The translations under genes were made by a program, and so were the position numbers. Positions 37,143-45,550 of a DNA stretch of 52,255 nt are shown here, piece by piece. The stretch comes from Thermohalobaculum sp050330995 (lineage in GTDB: Bacteria > Pseudomonadota > Alphaproteobacteria > Rhodobacterales > Rhodobacteraceae): the NCBI GenBank assembly GCA_050330995.1, contig JBHJHI010000049.1, positions 1 through 52,255 of the forward strand, read 5' to 3'. The notes under the pieces were generated by a model that ran no database searches, was not told the origin of the DNA, and saw only the letters and a program-made list of their open reading frames with translations. How positions within the stretch are numbered: position 1 is the stretch's first letter; each line of letters starts with the position of its first letter.

Positions 37143-37265
37143 GGGTTCTGTCCCTTGCGATGGCTCTCTGTGGCTCCGCCGCTGATGCGCCGCGGTCCCG
37201 TCACGCTTCGGGCGTCCTCGATATGCGAGACAGACACGATCGAGCCCCATCGGAGATCACCGAGA

Positions 37266-37985
37266 ATGTCATTGCACGCCCGTCCCTTGGTCCTGGCCAC
37301 ACTGCTCGCGCTCGCCGGCTGCGTCACGCCGAAGCCGCCGCCCGAAATCCCGGGGCGCATCACGGCGGTCGAGGCGCGTCGGGACACGGCCGGCGCCGCC
37401 ATCTTCTCCATACCCGATCTGACCGCCGTCGCCGCCGAGGACGGCTACGTCTACAAGGCGCGACCGCACAGCCCGGTGAAGCCCGACCGCGCCTTCGTCC
37501 TCGCAGCCAAGGCGCTCGAGGCGAAGAACGCCGAGTTCTCGGCCCATGTGCAGCGCGGCGACGTCCATGCCCGTGCCGGCGATCGCTTCCTCGACCGCTT
37601 CGCCGACGGTTGCCTGGCGGCCGCCGAGGACATCGCGGCCGGGCGCACCGTGTCCTACCGGATCGCCCGGCAGGCCACGGTCGCGCCGGACGCTCCCGAG
37701 GCGACCCTGAGGCTGGACGTGGACTTGGCGGAAATCGGCGAGATCGAGCAGAAGACCCGCAGCAGCCTGGCGGGCAAGCTCGGCGTCGCGATGATCCAGC
37801 TCCTCGGAAGCAACGATCCGATAACGAGGGTGCGCGGTCGGGCGACACTGGTCGAGACCGCGACGGGACGCACGCTGATCTCGACCCCGTTTCACACCGG
37901 CGCCGCGTCGAAGAACGACAGCCTGTTCCGCTCCGAGGATCTGACGCTCATCTGCCGGCGGATGCTGCCGGTCCTCGCCCGCTGA
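37266..37985 (+). CDS. Outer-envelope lipoprotein of unknown function
   Basis: A 239-residue protein. A lipobox LAGC with Cys at 19 predicts type II signal processing. The mature domain is rich in Asp/Glu and Arg and has no recognised motif (contains PKPPPEIPG and NDPITRVRGRATLVETATGR). GGAG lies upstream of the ATG. It faces the hydantoinase gene head-to-head across 123 bases, an unexpected position within a pyrimidine locus. Confidence 0.72.
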   Translation: MSLHARPLVLATLLALAGCVTPKPPPEIPGRITAVEARRDTAGAAIFSIPDLTAVAAEDGYVYKARPHSPVKPDRAFVLAAKALEAKNAEFSAHVQRGDVHARAGDRFLDRFADGCLAAAEDIAAGRTVSYRIARQATVAPDAPEATLRLDVDLAEIGEIEQKTRSSLAGKLGVAMIQLLGSNDPITRVRGRATLVETATGRTLISTPFHTGAASKNDSLFRSEDLTLICRRMLPVLAR

Positions 37986-38035
37986 CGAACGCCGGACGTC
38001 GATGAGCCCGCCGGTCCCCGTGGCCGGCGCGGCCC

Positions 38036-38107
38036 TCACCCCACCACCTCGATCACCGCGTGGGCCAGCACGTTGATCCCCTTCTCCGTCCCTTCCGGTA
38101 CGATCGC
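38036..38107 (-). pseudogene. Relic of an M20 amidohydrolase 3' end
   Basis: The frame reads IVPEGTEKGINVLAHAVIEVVG-stop. It matches ITPEWAEKGTNVLAHAVIEAA at the C-terminus of the Zn-dependent hydrolase ending at 39367. At DNA level 38047-38107 and 39387-39447 agree in about 51 of 61 bases by eye, the first 29 being identical. Nothing upstream continues the gene; the sulfotransferase stop lies five bases away. Confidence 0.7.
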
Positions 38108-38112
38108 GCGTC

Positions 38113-39129
38113 TCAGACGGCGTAGCCGAGCGCGCCGAGGTCGATGCCGATGCGCTCGGACAGCGCCCGGTTCGAGGCGCGGTAATAGTCGCCGAGCGCG
38201 GCGCGGATCGTGGCGCGCACCTTCCGCTTGGACGTCTCCTGCATCGACGCCGGCGTCACGCGATCGACCCAGTAGCCAAGGCGGCTCGGCCGCACGATCG
38301 GGAACTGGCCCTGCCAGCGCGTCTCGGCCGTCACGAAGCGGTTCGCCTGTCGCTGGACGGCGTAGGCGAGGTAGGTGGAGGCGGGGTTGACGACCTCGCG
38401 CGCCCGCGTCGTGTCGACCGGGCTCCAGGCGAAGCCGGTACGCTCGCGCATCATGGCGACGAAGCCGTCGGGGTTCGGGGCCGCCCACTCCAGCGGAGAG
38501 ACGATGACCCGGCCTTCGCCGAACACCTCTTCGTACAGCTCGATCGCCTTGAGGTAGTCGAAGTGGTCGCGCTGCAGGATCGGGCTCCAGAGACGCCCCT
38601 CGTCGCCGGCCGGCCGGGCGAGGAAGTCCTCCAGGCTCGCCACCCCGCCGCCGCGCACGTAGTGCCCGTAGCTCGACGCCACCACGGCGTCCTGCTCGCG
38701 GACGCTCAGGAGCACCATCGCCCCGGGAAAGATCTCGGCCATGCGTCGCGCCGCCATCCACCGCACGAAGCGCGAGTTCCAGGGCAGCGCCGCGAGGATC
38801 TCGTCTCCGAGGACCAGCGGCAGGCTACGGCTCTCGGCCTCCTCGATCAGCGGCGCGAAGTCGGCCCGCGTGCGTTCCACGCTGTAGTCGTAGACGTCGG
38901 AGACGACGAAGTTGCCCCGCAGGATGCGCCGGTCCTCGCTGTAGACGAAATCCTTGCCGGCGTTGGGACGGAACACGTTGTCCTGCAGCCAGGTCGTGCC
39001 GGTCTTGTGCAGACCGACGTGAATGACCACCGGGCAGCGCAGGTCTCGGACGGCAGCCGGCGTCTCGCCACCGACCGCGTCGACGACCGCCTCGTCGTAC
39101 GACGTCACCGCTCTCTCCCCGTCAGGCAT
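38113..39129 (-). CDS. Sulfotransferase family protein
   Basis: A 338-residue protein. The 5'-phosphosulfate-binding loop HVGLHKTGTTWLQ lies at about 37-49. The 3'-PAPS region shows LLSVREQDAVVASSYGHYV (Arg then Ser spacing). It is a soluble cytoplasmic type. Family members transfer sulfate from PAPS to carbohydrates or other hydroxyls. It sits between hydantoinase and the M20 hydrolase, next to the hydrolase relic, so it was probably inserted there. Acceptor unknown. Confidence 0.82.
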   Translation of the reverse strand: MPDGERAVTSYDEAVVDAVGGETPAAVRDLRCPVVIHVGLHKTGTTWLQDNVFRPNAGKDFVYSEDRRILRGNFVVSDVYDYSVERTRADFAPLIEEAESRSLPLVLGDEILAALPWNSRFVRWMAARRMAEIFPGAMVLLSVREQDAVVASSYGHYVRGGGVASLEDFLARPAGDEGRLWSPILQRDHFDYLKAIELYEEVFGEGRVIVSPLEWAAPNPDGFVAMMRERTGFAWSPVDTTRAREVVNPASTYLAYAVQRQANRFVTAETRWQGQFPIVRPSRLGYWVDRVTPASMQETSKRKVRATIRAALGDYYRASNRALSERIGIDLGALGYAV

Positions 39130-39366
39130 GGCCCGCCCCGTCCGGACCGCGGTGCTGCGTAAAGGGGGTGGTGGAGGGCGTCAATCGAGCGCGGCCGGCC
39201 CCGGCCCTCGCCCGGCGTCGCGTCGCGCCGTGCGGGGACGGGTCGGCGTCCGGGTCTCGCCGCGACCCGCGGCCGAACCGGAAGGCCGGCCGGGGCACCG
39301 GACGCGGCGTCGCTCCGGGGGCGCCTCGCCCGCGACGCGCTGTCCCAGCGATGCCGGGGGCGCCTT

Positions 39367-40620
39367 TCACGCCACGATCTCCGCCGCCTCGATCACCGCG
39401 TGGGCCAGCACGTTGGTGCCCTTCTCCGCCCACTCGGGCGTGATCGCCTCGGCCTCGTTGTGGCTGAGCCCGTCCTCGCAGGGGCACATCACCATCGCGG
39501 TCGGCGCGACGCGGTTGATCCAGCAGGCGTCGTGGCCCGCGCCCGAGACGATGTCGCGGTGGCTGTAGCCCAGGCGCTCGGCGGCGCGGCGCACCATCGC
39601 CACGCAGCCCTCGTCGAAGGCGGGCGGGTCGAACTGGCCGACGATCTCGCTCTCGAAGCCGAGGCCGATCTCCTCGCAGAGCCGGGGCGCGGTCTTCGTG
39701 AAGCGGTCGTACATGCGCAGCAGCACGTCGAGGTCGTGGCTGCGAAAGTCGACGGTGCAGACCACCCGCCCCGGAATGATGTTGCGCGAGTTCGGATGGA
39801 CGTCGATGTGCCCGATCGCACCGACCGCCGGCTGCTCGTCCATGGCGATCTCGTGGACCAGCTCGATCACCCGCGCGAGCCCGCGCCCGGCGTCGCGGCG
39901 CATCGGCATCGGCGTCGAGCCGGTGTGGCTCTCCTTGCCGGTGATGGCGCACTGGACCCAGCGAAGCCCCTGGCCGTGGGTCACGACGCCGATGTCGATT
40001 CCTTCGGCCTCCAGGATCGGCCCCTGCTCGATGTGCAACTCGAAGAAGGCGGCCATCTCGCGCGCGCCCACCTCCTCCTCGCCGGCCCAGCCGATGCGGG
40101 CGAGTTCGTCGCCGAACGTCTTGCCGGCCGCGTCGCGGCGGTCGTAGGCCCAGTCGAGCGCGTGCACGCCCGCGAACACGCCCGAGGCCAGCATGGCCGG
40201 GGGGAAGCGGGTACCCTCCTCGTTGGTCCTGTTGACCACCACGATCGGGCGCCGGGTGCGGACGCCGAGATCGTCGAGCGTGCGCACGATCTCGAGCGCG
40301 CCGAGCACGCCGAGCACGCCGTCGTAGCGCCCGCCCGTGGGCTGGGTGTCGAGGTGGCTGCCGACGTAGACCGGAGCCGCGTCGGGGGCGGTGCCCTCGC
40401 GGCGCGCGAACATGGTGCCCATGCGGTCGACGCCCATGCTGAGCCCCGCCGCCTCGCACCAGCCCTGAAACAGCGCGCGCCCCTCGGCGTCGGCGTCGGT
40501 CAGGGTCTGGCGGTTGTTGCCCCCCGCGACGCCGGGGCCGATCTCGGCCATGGCCATCAGGCTGTCCCAGAGCCGCGCGCCGTCGATCTTGAGGTTGTCG
40601 CCGATCGCCGCCGTCGTCAT
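39367..40620 (-). CDS. Zn-dependent M20 hydrolase (N-carbamoyl amino acid / beta-ureidopropionase type)
   Basis: A 417-residue amidohydrolase of the HyuC/AllC branch. Metal-binding motifs are GSHLDTQPTGGRYDG (H89, D100), NEEGTRF (E131/E132), ELHIEQG (H193) and GAGHDA near the C-terminus. With dihydropyrimidinase and PreTA alongside it is best read as beta-ureidopropionase. Allantoate amidohydrolase is a close relative and cannot be excluded, since ureidoglycine aminohydrolase is also encoded nearby. An upstream 149-base gap separates it from preA, so it may have its own promoter. Confidence 0.87.
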   Translation of the reverse strand: MTTAAIGDNLKIDGARLWDSLMAMAEIGPGVAGGNNRQTLTDADAEGRALFQGWCEAAGLSMGVDRMGTMFARREGTAPDAAPVYVGSHLDTQPTGGRYDGVLGVLGALEIVRTLDDLGVRTRRPIVVVNRTNEEGTRFPPAMLASGVFAGVHALDWAYDRRDAAGKTFGDELARIGWAGEEEVGAREMAAFFELHIEQGPILEAEGIDIGVVTHGQGLRWVQCAITGKESHTGSTPMPMRRDAGRGLARVIELVHEIAMDEQPAVGAIGHIDVHPNSRNIIPGRVVCTVDFRSHDLDVLLRMYDRFTKTAPRLCEEIGLGFESEIVGQFDPPAFDEGCVAMVRRAAERLGYSHRDIVSGAGHDACWINRVAPTAMVMCPCEDGLSHNEAEAITPEWAEKGTNVLAHAVIEAAEIVA

Positions 40621-40748
40621 GCGCGCCTCCGGTCTCTCTCAGAGCCCCCCGACGCTATCGGACGCGGAGGGGCGGTCAAGGCTCGATCCGTCCCGCCTGC
40701 CCGCCGAGGCGGCGGCGCATCGCGAGTGACGACGCGGCAAGCAACCAC

Positions 40749-40767
40749 CTGCCGCGCCCTGCGGCAG
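40749..40767 (-). terminator. 7-bp hairpin after preA
   Basis: CTGCCGC-GCCCT-GCGGCAG ends two bases past the preA stop on the minus strand and is followed by a GGTTGCTT stretch. Likely terminator of the preT-preA unit. Confidence 0.5.
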
Positions 40768-40769
40768 TC

Positions 40770-42071
40770 TCACTCGGCGGCGAGACGGCTCGGGTTGTTC
40801 GGATGGCCCGTCCAGTCGGCGTGTTCGGCCGCGACGCGCTCGCCCGTGCGCTCGTCGACGGCGCCCGCGGCGAGGCGCTCCATGGTGATGCAGCCCTCGA
40901 CCGGGCAGACGTTGACGCAGAGGTTGCAGGCGACGCACTCGGCGTCGATCACCTCGAACACGCGGCCGGGCTTCATCGCGATCGCCTGGTGCGAGGTGTC
41001 CTCGCAGGCGGCGTAGCAGCGCCCGCACTTGATGCAGAGGTCCTGGTCGATCCGCGCCTTGGTCACGTAGTTGAGGTTCAGGTGCTGCCAGTCGGTGACG
41101 TTGGGCACCGCGCGGCCGGTGATGGCGGCGAGGTCCGGGTGGCCCTTCTCGTCCATCCAGGCGCCGAGATCGCGGGCGAGTTCGGACACGATCTTGAAGC
41201 CGTAGGTCATCGCCGCGGTGCAGACCTGCACGTTCCCCGCGCCGAGCGCCATGAACTCGGCCGCGTCGCGCCAGGTGGTGATGCCGCCGATGCCGGAGAT
41301 CGGCATCCCCGCGGTCTCCGGATCGCGCGCGATCTCGGCCACCATGTTGAGCGCGATGGGCTTCACGGCGGGGCCGCAGTAGCCGCCGTGGGTGCCCTTG
41401 CCGTCGATCATCGGCTCGGGCGAGAAGTCGTCGAGGTTCACGCCGGTGATCGAGTTCACCGTGTTGATCAGCGACACCGCGTCGGCACCGCCGCGCTTGG
41501 CCGCCCGCGCCGGGCCGCGGATGTCGGTGACGTTCGGCGTCAGCTTCACGATCACCGGCATCCGACTGTGCGCCTTGCACCAGCGCGTGACCATCTCGAC
41601 GTAATCGGGCACCTGCCCCACCGCCGAGCCCATGCCGCGCTCGGACATGCCGTGCGGGCAGCCGAAGTTCAGCTCCACCCCGTCGGCGCCGGTCTCTTCC
41701 ACCCTTGCCAGGATGTCGGCCCAGACGTCCTCCTCGCAGGGGACCATCAGCGAGACGATCATGGCGCGGTCGGGCCAGTCGCGCTTGACCGCCTTGATCT
41801 CGTCGAGGTTGGTCTGGAGCGGCCGGTCTGTGATCAGCTCGATGTTGTTCATCCCGAGCACGCGACGGTCGGTGCCGTGGACCACGCCGTAGCGCGGCCC
41901 GTTGACGTTGACGATGTGGGGGTCGGTCCCGAGCGTCTTCCAGACCACGCCGCCCCAGCCGGCGCGGAAGGCGCGCTCGACGTTGTACTTCTTGTCGGTC
42001 GGCGGCGCGGAGGCGAGCCAGAACGGGTTCGGCGATCGGATGCCGAGGAAGTCGCTGCGGATATCGGCCAT
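40770..42071 (-). CDS. preA: Dihydropyrimidine dehydrogenase subunit PreA
   Basis: A 433-residue protein. An FMN-binding TIM barrel of the dihydroorotate dehydrogenase type (NFGCPHGMSERGMGSAVGQ, GIGGITTWRDAAEF) carries a C-terminal ferredoxin domain with two 4Fe-4S motifs, CIKCGRCYAAC and CVACNLCVNVCP. It reduces uracil or thymine with electrons passed by PreT. The start follows the stop of the disrupted gene by four bases. In most operons preT and preA are adjacent; here a 0.5-kb disrupted gene separates them. Confidence 0.94.
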   Translation of the reverse strand: MADIRSDFLGIRSPNPFWLASAPPTDKKYNVERAFRAGWGGVVWKTLGTDPHIVNVNGPRYGVVHGTDRRVLGMNNIELITDRPLQTNLDEIKAVKRDWPDRAMIVSLMVPCEEDVWADILARVEETGADGVELNFGCPHGMSERGMGSAVGQVPDYVEMVTRWCKAHSRMPVIVKLTPNVTDIRGPARAAKRGGADAVSLINTVNSITGVNLDDFSPEPMIDGKGTHGGYCGPAVKPIALNMVAEIARDPETAGMPISGIGGITTWRDAAEFMALGAGNVQVCTAAMTYGFKIVSELARDLGAWMDEKGHPDLAAITGRAVPNVTDWQHLNLNYVTKARIDQDLCIKCGRCYAACEDTSHQAIAMKPGRVFEVIDAECVACNLCVNVCPVEGCITMERLAAGAVDERTGERVAAEHADWTGHPNNPSRLAAE

Positions 42072-42075
42072 GGTG

Positions 42076-42573
42076 TTATCTCTTCAATGCCTCGACATCG
42101 ACCCGAGCCTCGACAAGGCGCCGTTCGGCTGCCTCGACGGTCGCCTCGTCAAAGCGTTCGCGGTGTTGGAGGACAATCGCTTCCGCTGTGAGTTCGGGCG
42201 CGTCCAATCGCATGAGCATGTCGAACCCCTCAGACGGGCGAGACGATGTTACCAAGTCAATTACCATCTGATGGACACCGACTCGGCCTATTTTCTGGCG
42301 GGTGCGCGAAAGTCGGATAGTCTTGCCGCGTTCCTCACGCAACATTTCCTCCGTCGCATGGATCGAGGTTCAAAAATGATGCTCTAGCGTACCCGGCTCT
42401 TCCTGTGGCAAAAGATCAACCAAACGTCTAAAAGCGGCTTTCGCCACGAGTAGCGAACCCTCGCGTTGAGCATTCTCCATAAGTTTGCGGACCTTCACCG
42501 GATCAGTTTGTGCTTCAAGCGTTGCAAGAGCCTTCACCTCTTTTGGAGAAGGTGCGATCGTTTCTTCTGTCAT
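42076..42573 (-). pseudogene. Gene of unknown function split by an in-frame TGA
   Basis: A single open frame of 166 codons runs from ATG 42573 (overlapping the preT stop as ATGA) to TAA 42076, broken only by TGA at 42370-42372, codon 68. Before it the protein reads DLLPQEEPGTLEHHF; after it, TSIHATEEMLREERGKTIRL continues in the same frame. The junction EHHF-x-TSIHA suggests a Trp (TGG to TGA, one base). A second piece could restart at ATG 42345, which has GGAGG close upstream. Codons are AT-richer than preT and preA. The family is not one I can name. A sequencing error is the main alternative. Confidence 0.7.
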
Positions 42574-43937
42574 TCCGCCGCTTTCGCTATCGTCAATGTT
42601 CGGTGAATGCTCTCCGCCGCATCCCGCCCCTGCGCCACCGCCGTCACCGTCAGATCCTCGCCGGCCGCCACGCAGTCGCCCGCCGCCCAGACGCCGGCGC
42701 GCGAGGTGCGCCCCTCGGCGTCCACCGCGATCCGGCCGCCCGTCAGCTCGATGCCCTCGGGCGCGCCGTCGAGCGTCTGGCCGATCGCCTTCAGCACCTG
42801 GTCGGCCGCGAGGCGGAAGGTCTCGCCCGTGCCCACGGGCCGGCCGTCCAGGCCCGGCTCGGTGTACTCAAACTCGACGGCGAGCGTGCCGTTCGCGCGC
42901 ACCGCCACGGGCTGCGCCCAGTAGCGGAAGGCGACCCCGGCGGCGGCCGCGTGCTCGCGCTCGTAGTCGGAGGCCGGCATCGCCTCCGGCCCGCGACGGT
43001 AGACGATGGTGACCGTCTCGGCCCCCAGCAGCTTCGACTGCACGGCCGCGTCGATCGCCGTCATGCCGCCGCCGATCACCACCACCTCGCGCCCGACCGG
43101 CAGCGTGGCGAGGTCGGCCGACTGGCGCAGATCGGCGATGAAGTCGACCGCCGCGCCGACGCCCTCGACCGCCTCGCCCTCCGCGGCGAGCGCGTTGACG
43201 CCGGAGAGCCCCACGGCGAGCAGCACCGCGGCGAACTCGGCCGCGAGCGCGTCGAGCGTCAGCTCGCGCCCGAGCGCCCGGTCGGCGCGCCACTCGATCC
43301 CGCCGATGCCCACGAGCCAGTCGACCTCGCGGCGCGCGAAGTCGTCGGTCGTCTTGTAGGCGGCGATGCCGTACTCGTTCAGCCCGCCCGGCTTCGGCCG
43401 CGCGTCGAACAGCACGACGTCGTGGCCGTGCATTGCCAGGCGATGCGCCGCCGCCAGCCCGGCCGGCCCGGCGCCGACCACCGCCACGCGTCGCCCCGTC
43501 GGCTCGGCCCGCGCGTAGGGCTGCGGGCGCGCCATCGCCGCGTCGGTGGCGTAGCGCTGAAGGCGGCCGATCTGGACCGGCTCGCCCTCGGCCGCCTCGC
43601 GCACGCAGGCCTCCTCGCAGAGCGTCTCGGTCGGGCAGACGCGCGCGCACATGCCGCCGAGGATGTTCTGGTCGAAGATGGTGCGCGCCGCCTCGGCCGG
43701 CCGGCCGGCGGCGATCTGTCGGATGAACAGCGGTATGTCGATCGCCGTCGGGCAGGCCGTGACGCAGGGCGCATCATGGCAGAAGTAGCAGCGATCGGCC
43801 GCCACCACCGCCTCGTGCGGCGACAGCGGCGGCGTGTGGTCGGCGAAGGCGTGGGCCAGTGCCTCGGCCGGCAGCCGCCCCGGTGCGATGCCGGGGGTGC
43901 GCAAGGCGCGCGCAGGGGGGGTATCGGGCATGCTCAT
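42570..43937 (-). CDS. preT: NAD(P)-dependent dihydropyrimidine dehydrogenase subunit PreT
   Basis: A 455-residue protein. N-terminal Cys clusters (CYFCHDAPCVTACP and CARVCPTETLCEEAC) bind 4Fe-4S centres; VAVVGAGPAGLAAA is the FAD site and VVVIGGGMTAIDAA the NAD(P)H site. It feeds electrons to PreA. Start at ATG 43937 or 43931; a TTG at 43973 is in frame without a ribosome site. It is the first gene of the unit, with a 446-base upstream gap. Confidence 0.92.
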   Translation of the reverse strand: MSMPDTPPARALRTPGIAPGRLPAEALAHAFADHTPPLSPHEAVVAADRCYFCHDAPCVTACPTAIDIPLFIRQIAAGRPAEAARTIFDQNILGGMCARVCPTETLCEEACVREAAEGEPVQIGRLQRYATDAAMARPQPYARAEPTGRRVAVVGAGPAGLAAAHRLAMHGHDVVLFDARPKPGGLNEYGIAAYKTTDDFARREVDWLVGIGGIEWRADRALGRELTLDALAAEFAAVLLAVGLSGVNALAAEGEAVEGVGAAVDFIADLRQSADLATLPVGREVVVIGGGMTAIDAAVQSKLLGAETVTIVYRRGPEAMPASDYEREHAAAAGVAFRYWAQPVAVRANGTLAVEFEYTEPGLDGRPVGTGETFRLAADQVLKAIGQTLDGAPEGIELTGGRIAVDAEGRTSRAGVWAAGDCVAAGEDLTVTAVAQGRDAAESIHRTLTIAKAAE

Positions 43938-44383
43938 GGAGAAGACGGTGACCGACGGCTGCGCGTTTCGCAATCACGAAGCGCGTCGCCGGCACGACAA
44001 CGCGGCCCCGATCCGGTCGAGCGAAGAGGCACCGTCGCGGCCGGGTCCCCGATCCGGGCGGTCGGCGCGTCGAGGCCGGCCACGCGCGGCGCCCTGATGC
44101 CTTAGCAAGCCGAGGTGGCGCGGGACGATGCGCCCGCCCCGATCCGCGAACCATGTGCCGCGCTTGGCCGAACGGGACCGCCTCCGACACGACAACCGCC
44201 ATATCGACCGCTTCGAACCGGAGACCGGGCGGATCGCACGCCGGGAGGGCCGGGAACGACAGCGGCGAGCGGCCGCTAGGGCGGCTCTTCGACCCGAGCG
44301 AAACGCTCGATCGTTGCGGAAACGCGTGAGAGGCGACGAGCCGTAGCCGTGGATCCGATCGGATCGAACGGCCCTTCGGCCCG
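43938..44383. other. Intergenic region, no gene seen
   Basis: 446 bases between preT and the 3' end of puuE (both minus strand). The open frames here are Arg-rich and lack ribosome sites, so I call none. It should contain the preT promoter. A 14-bp perfect palindrome lies at 44352-44365 near puuE. Confidence 0.4.
44352..44365. repeat. 14-bp perfect palindrome after puuE
   Basis: GATCCGATCGGATC, 18 bases beyond the puuE stop. It may be an operator, a transcript-end structure or chance. Confidence 0.4.
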
Positions 44384-45550
44384 TCATGGGCCGGAGGGTC
44401 GAGGCGCGGCCAGCCGAGCGGCGACCGCCTCGGGCGTGATCGCCTCGACGTCTTCCGAACCCGTGCGCCGCGCCGCGGCGGCGAGAGCGCCGGCTAGGCC
44501 ATCGGGCGCATCGTGAGCGGGGCCCAGCTCGGCTTCCCACGCGGAACCGGCCGCCGCCTCGCCGCAAAGCGGGGCGAACACCGCCACGAAACGCTCGCGC
44601 GTCATCGAGGACGGCCGTTCGCGGCGCTCGGGCGGGTGCGTCGCGATCCAATGGCGGGCGATGTCGAGGCGGGTGGCGAACCATACGTCTTCGTGCGCGC
44701 GAGCGTGGTCGAGGAAGCGACGCAGCGCCGCCGTGCGTCCCGGCCGCCCGGCGAGGCGGCAGTGAAGGCCGATCGACATCATCTTCGGCGCGCCGTCCTG
44801 CCCTTCGGCGTAGAGTTCGTCGAAGCTGTCGCGGAGATAGGCGAGGAACTGATCGCCCGAGTTGAAGCCCTGGGGCATCGCGAAGCGCATGTCGTTGGCG
44901 TCGAGAGTGTAGGGCACCACAAGCTGGGCGCGCTCGCCCGCCTCGGCCCAGTAGGGCAGATCGTCGGCGTAGCTGTCGGCGACGTAGGCGAAGCCGCCCT
45001 CCTCGGCCGCCAGCCGCAGCGTGTTCATCGAGCAGCGCCCGGTGTACCAGCCGTGCGGACGCTCGCCGGTGATCTCGGCGTGCAGCCGGATCGCCTCCGC
45101 CATCTGGCGACGCTCCTCTGCCTCGTCCATCTCGGCGTACTCGATCCACTTGAGCGCATGGCTCGCGATTTCCCAGCCGGCATCGCGCATCGCCGCGACC
45201 TGTGCCGGACCGCGCGCGAGGGCGGCGGCGACGCCGAACACGGTGACGGGAACGCGATAGGCCGCCAGCAACCGGTGGAGCCGCCAGAAGCCGGCGCGGG
45301 CGCCGTACTCGTAGAGCGTCTCCATGTTCCGGTGACGCCGGCCCGGCCAGAGCTGGGCGCCGACGATCTCGGACAGGAAGGCCTCCGAGGCCGGGTCGCC
45401 GTGGAGGACGCAGTTCTCGGCCCCCTCCTCGTAGTTCACCACGATCTGCACCGCGATCCGCGCCCCTCCCGGCCACTGCGGGTCGGGCGGGCGCTGCCCG
45501 TGCCCGTGCAGATCGCGCGGGTAGCGCGGCGGCGTGCCCAGTGGGTCCAT
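44384..45550 (-). CDS. puuE: PuuE-type allantoinase with extra C-terminal segment
   Basis: A 388-residue protein of the polysaccharide-deacetylase-like allantoinase family, which opens (S)-allantoin without metal. Motifs include VVNYEEGAEN, HGHGQRPPDP near the start, GWEIASHALKW, HGWYTGRCSMNT and SIGLHCRLAGRPGR. About 300 residues cover the enzyme; the remaining 80 begin SSMTRERFVAVFAPLCGEA, resembling the opening of OHCU decarboxylase (UraD), which is fused to PuuE in some bacteria, but its later part seems absent. ATG 45550 follows GGAG and overlaps the GNAT gene stop. Last gene of the seven-gene operon. Confidence 0.87.
   Translation of the reverse strand: MDPLGTPPRYPRDLHGHGQRPPDPQWPGGARIAVQIVVNYEEGAENCVLHGDPASEAFLSEIVGAQLWPGRRHRNMETLYEYGARAGFWRLHRLLAAYRVPVTVFGVAAALARGPAQVAAMRDAGWEIASHALKWIEYAEMDEAEERRQMAEAIRLHAEITGERPHGWYTGRCSMNTLRLAAEEGGFAYVADSYADDLPYWAEAGERAQLVVPYTLDANDMRFAMPQGFNSGDQFLAYLRDSFDELYAEGQDGAPKMMSIGLHCRLAGRPGRTAALRRFLDHARAHEDVWFATRLDIARHWIATHPPERRERPSSMTRERFVAVFAPLCGEAAAGSAWEAELGPAHDAPDGLAGALAAAARRTGSEDVEAITPEAVAARLAAPRPSGP

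Noticed and set aside
39315..39365. 12-base direct repeat CCGGGGGCGCCT near the hydrolase 3' end
   Set aside because: Too short and GC-biased to separate from chance, and no transposase or insertion is next to it.
42370..42372. TGA as a selenocysteine codon
   Set aside because: I saw no SECIS-like hairpin immediately downstream, and the surrounding residues fit Trp better.
43938..44383. Short plus-strand frame 44128-44346
   Set aside because: Arg-rich translation, no ribosome site, and no homology pattern I recognise.
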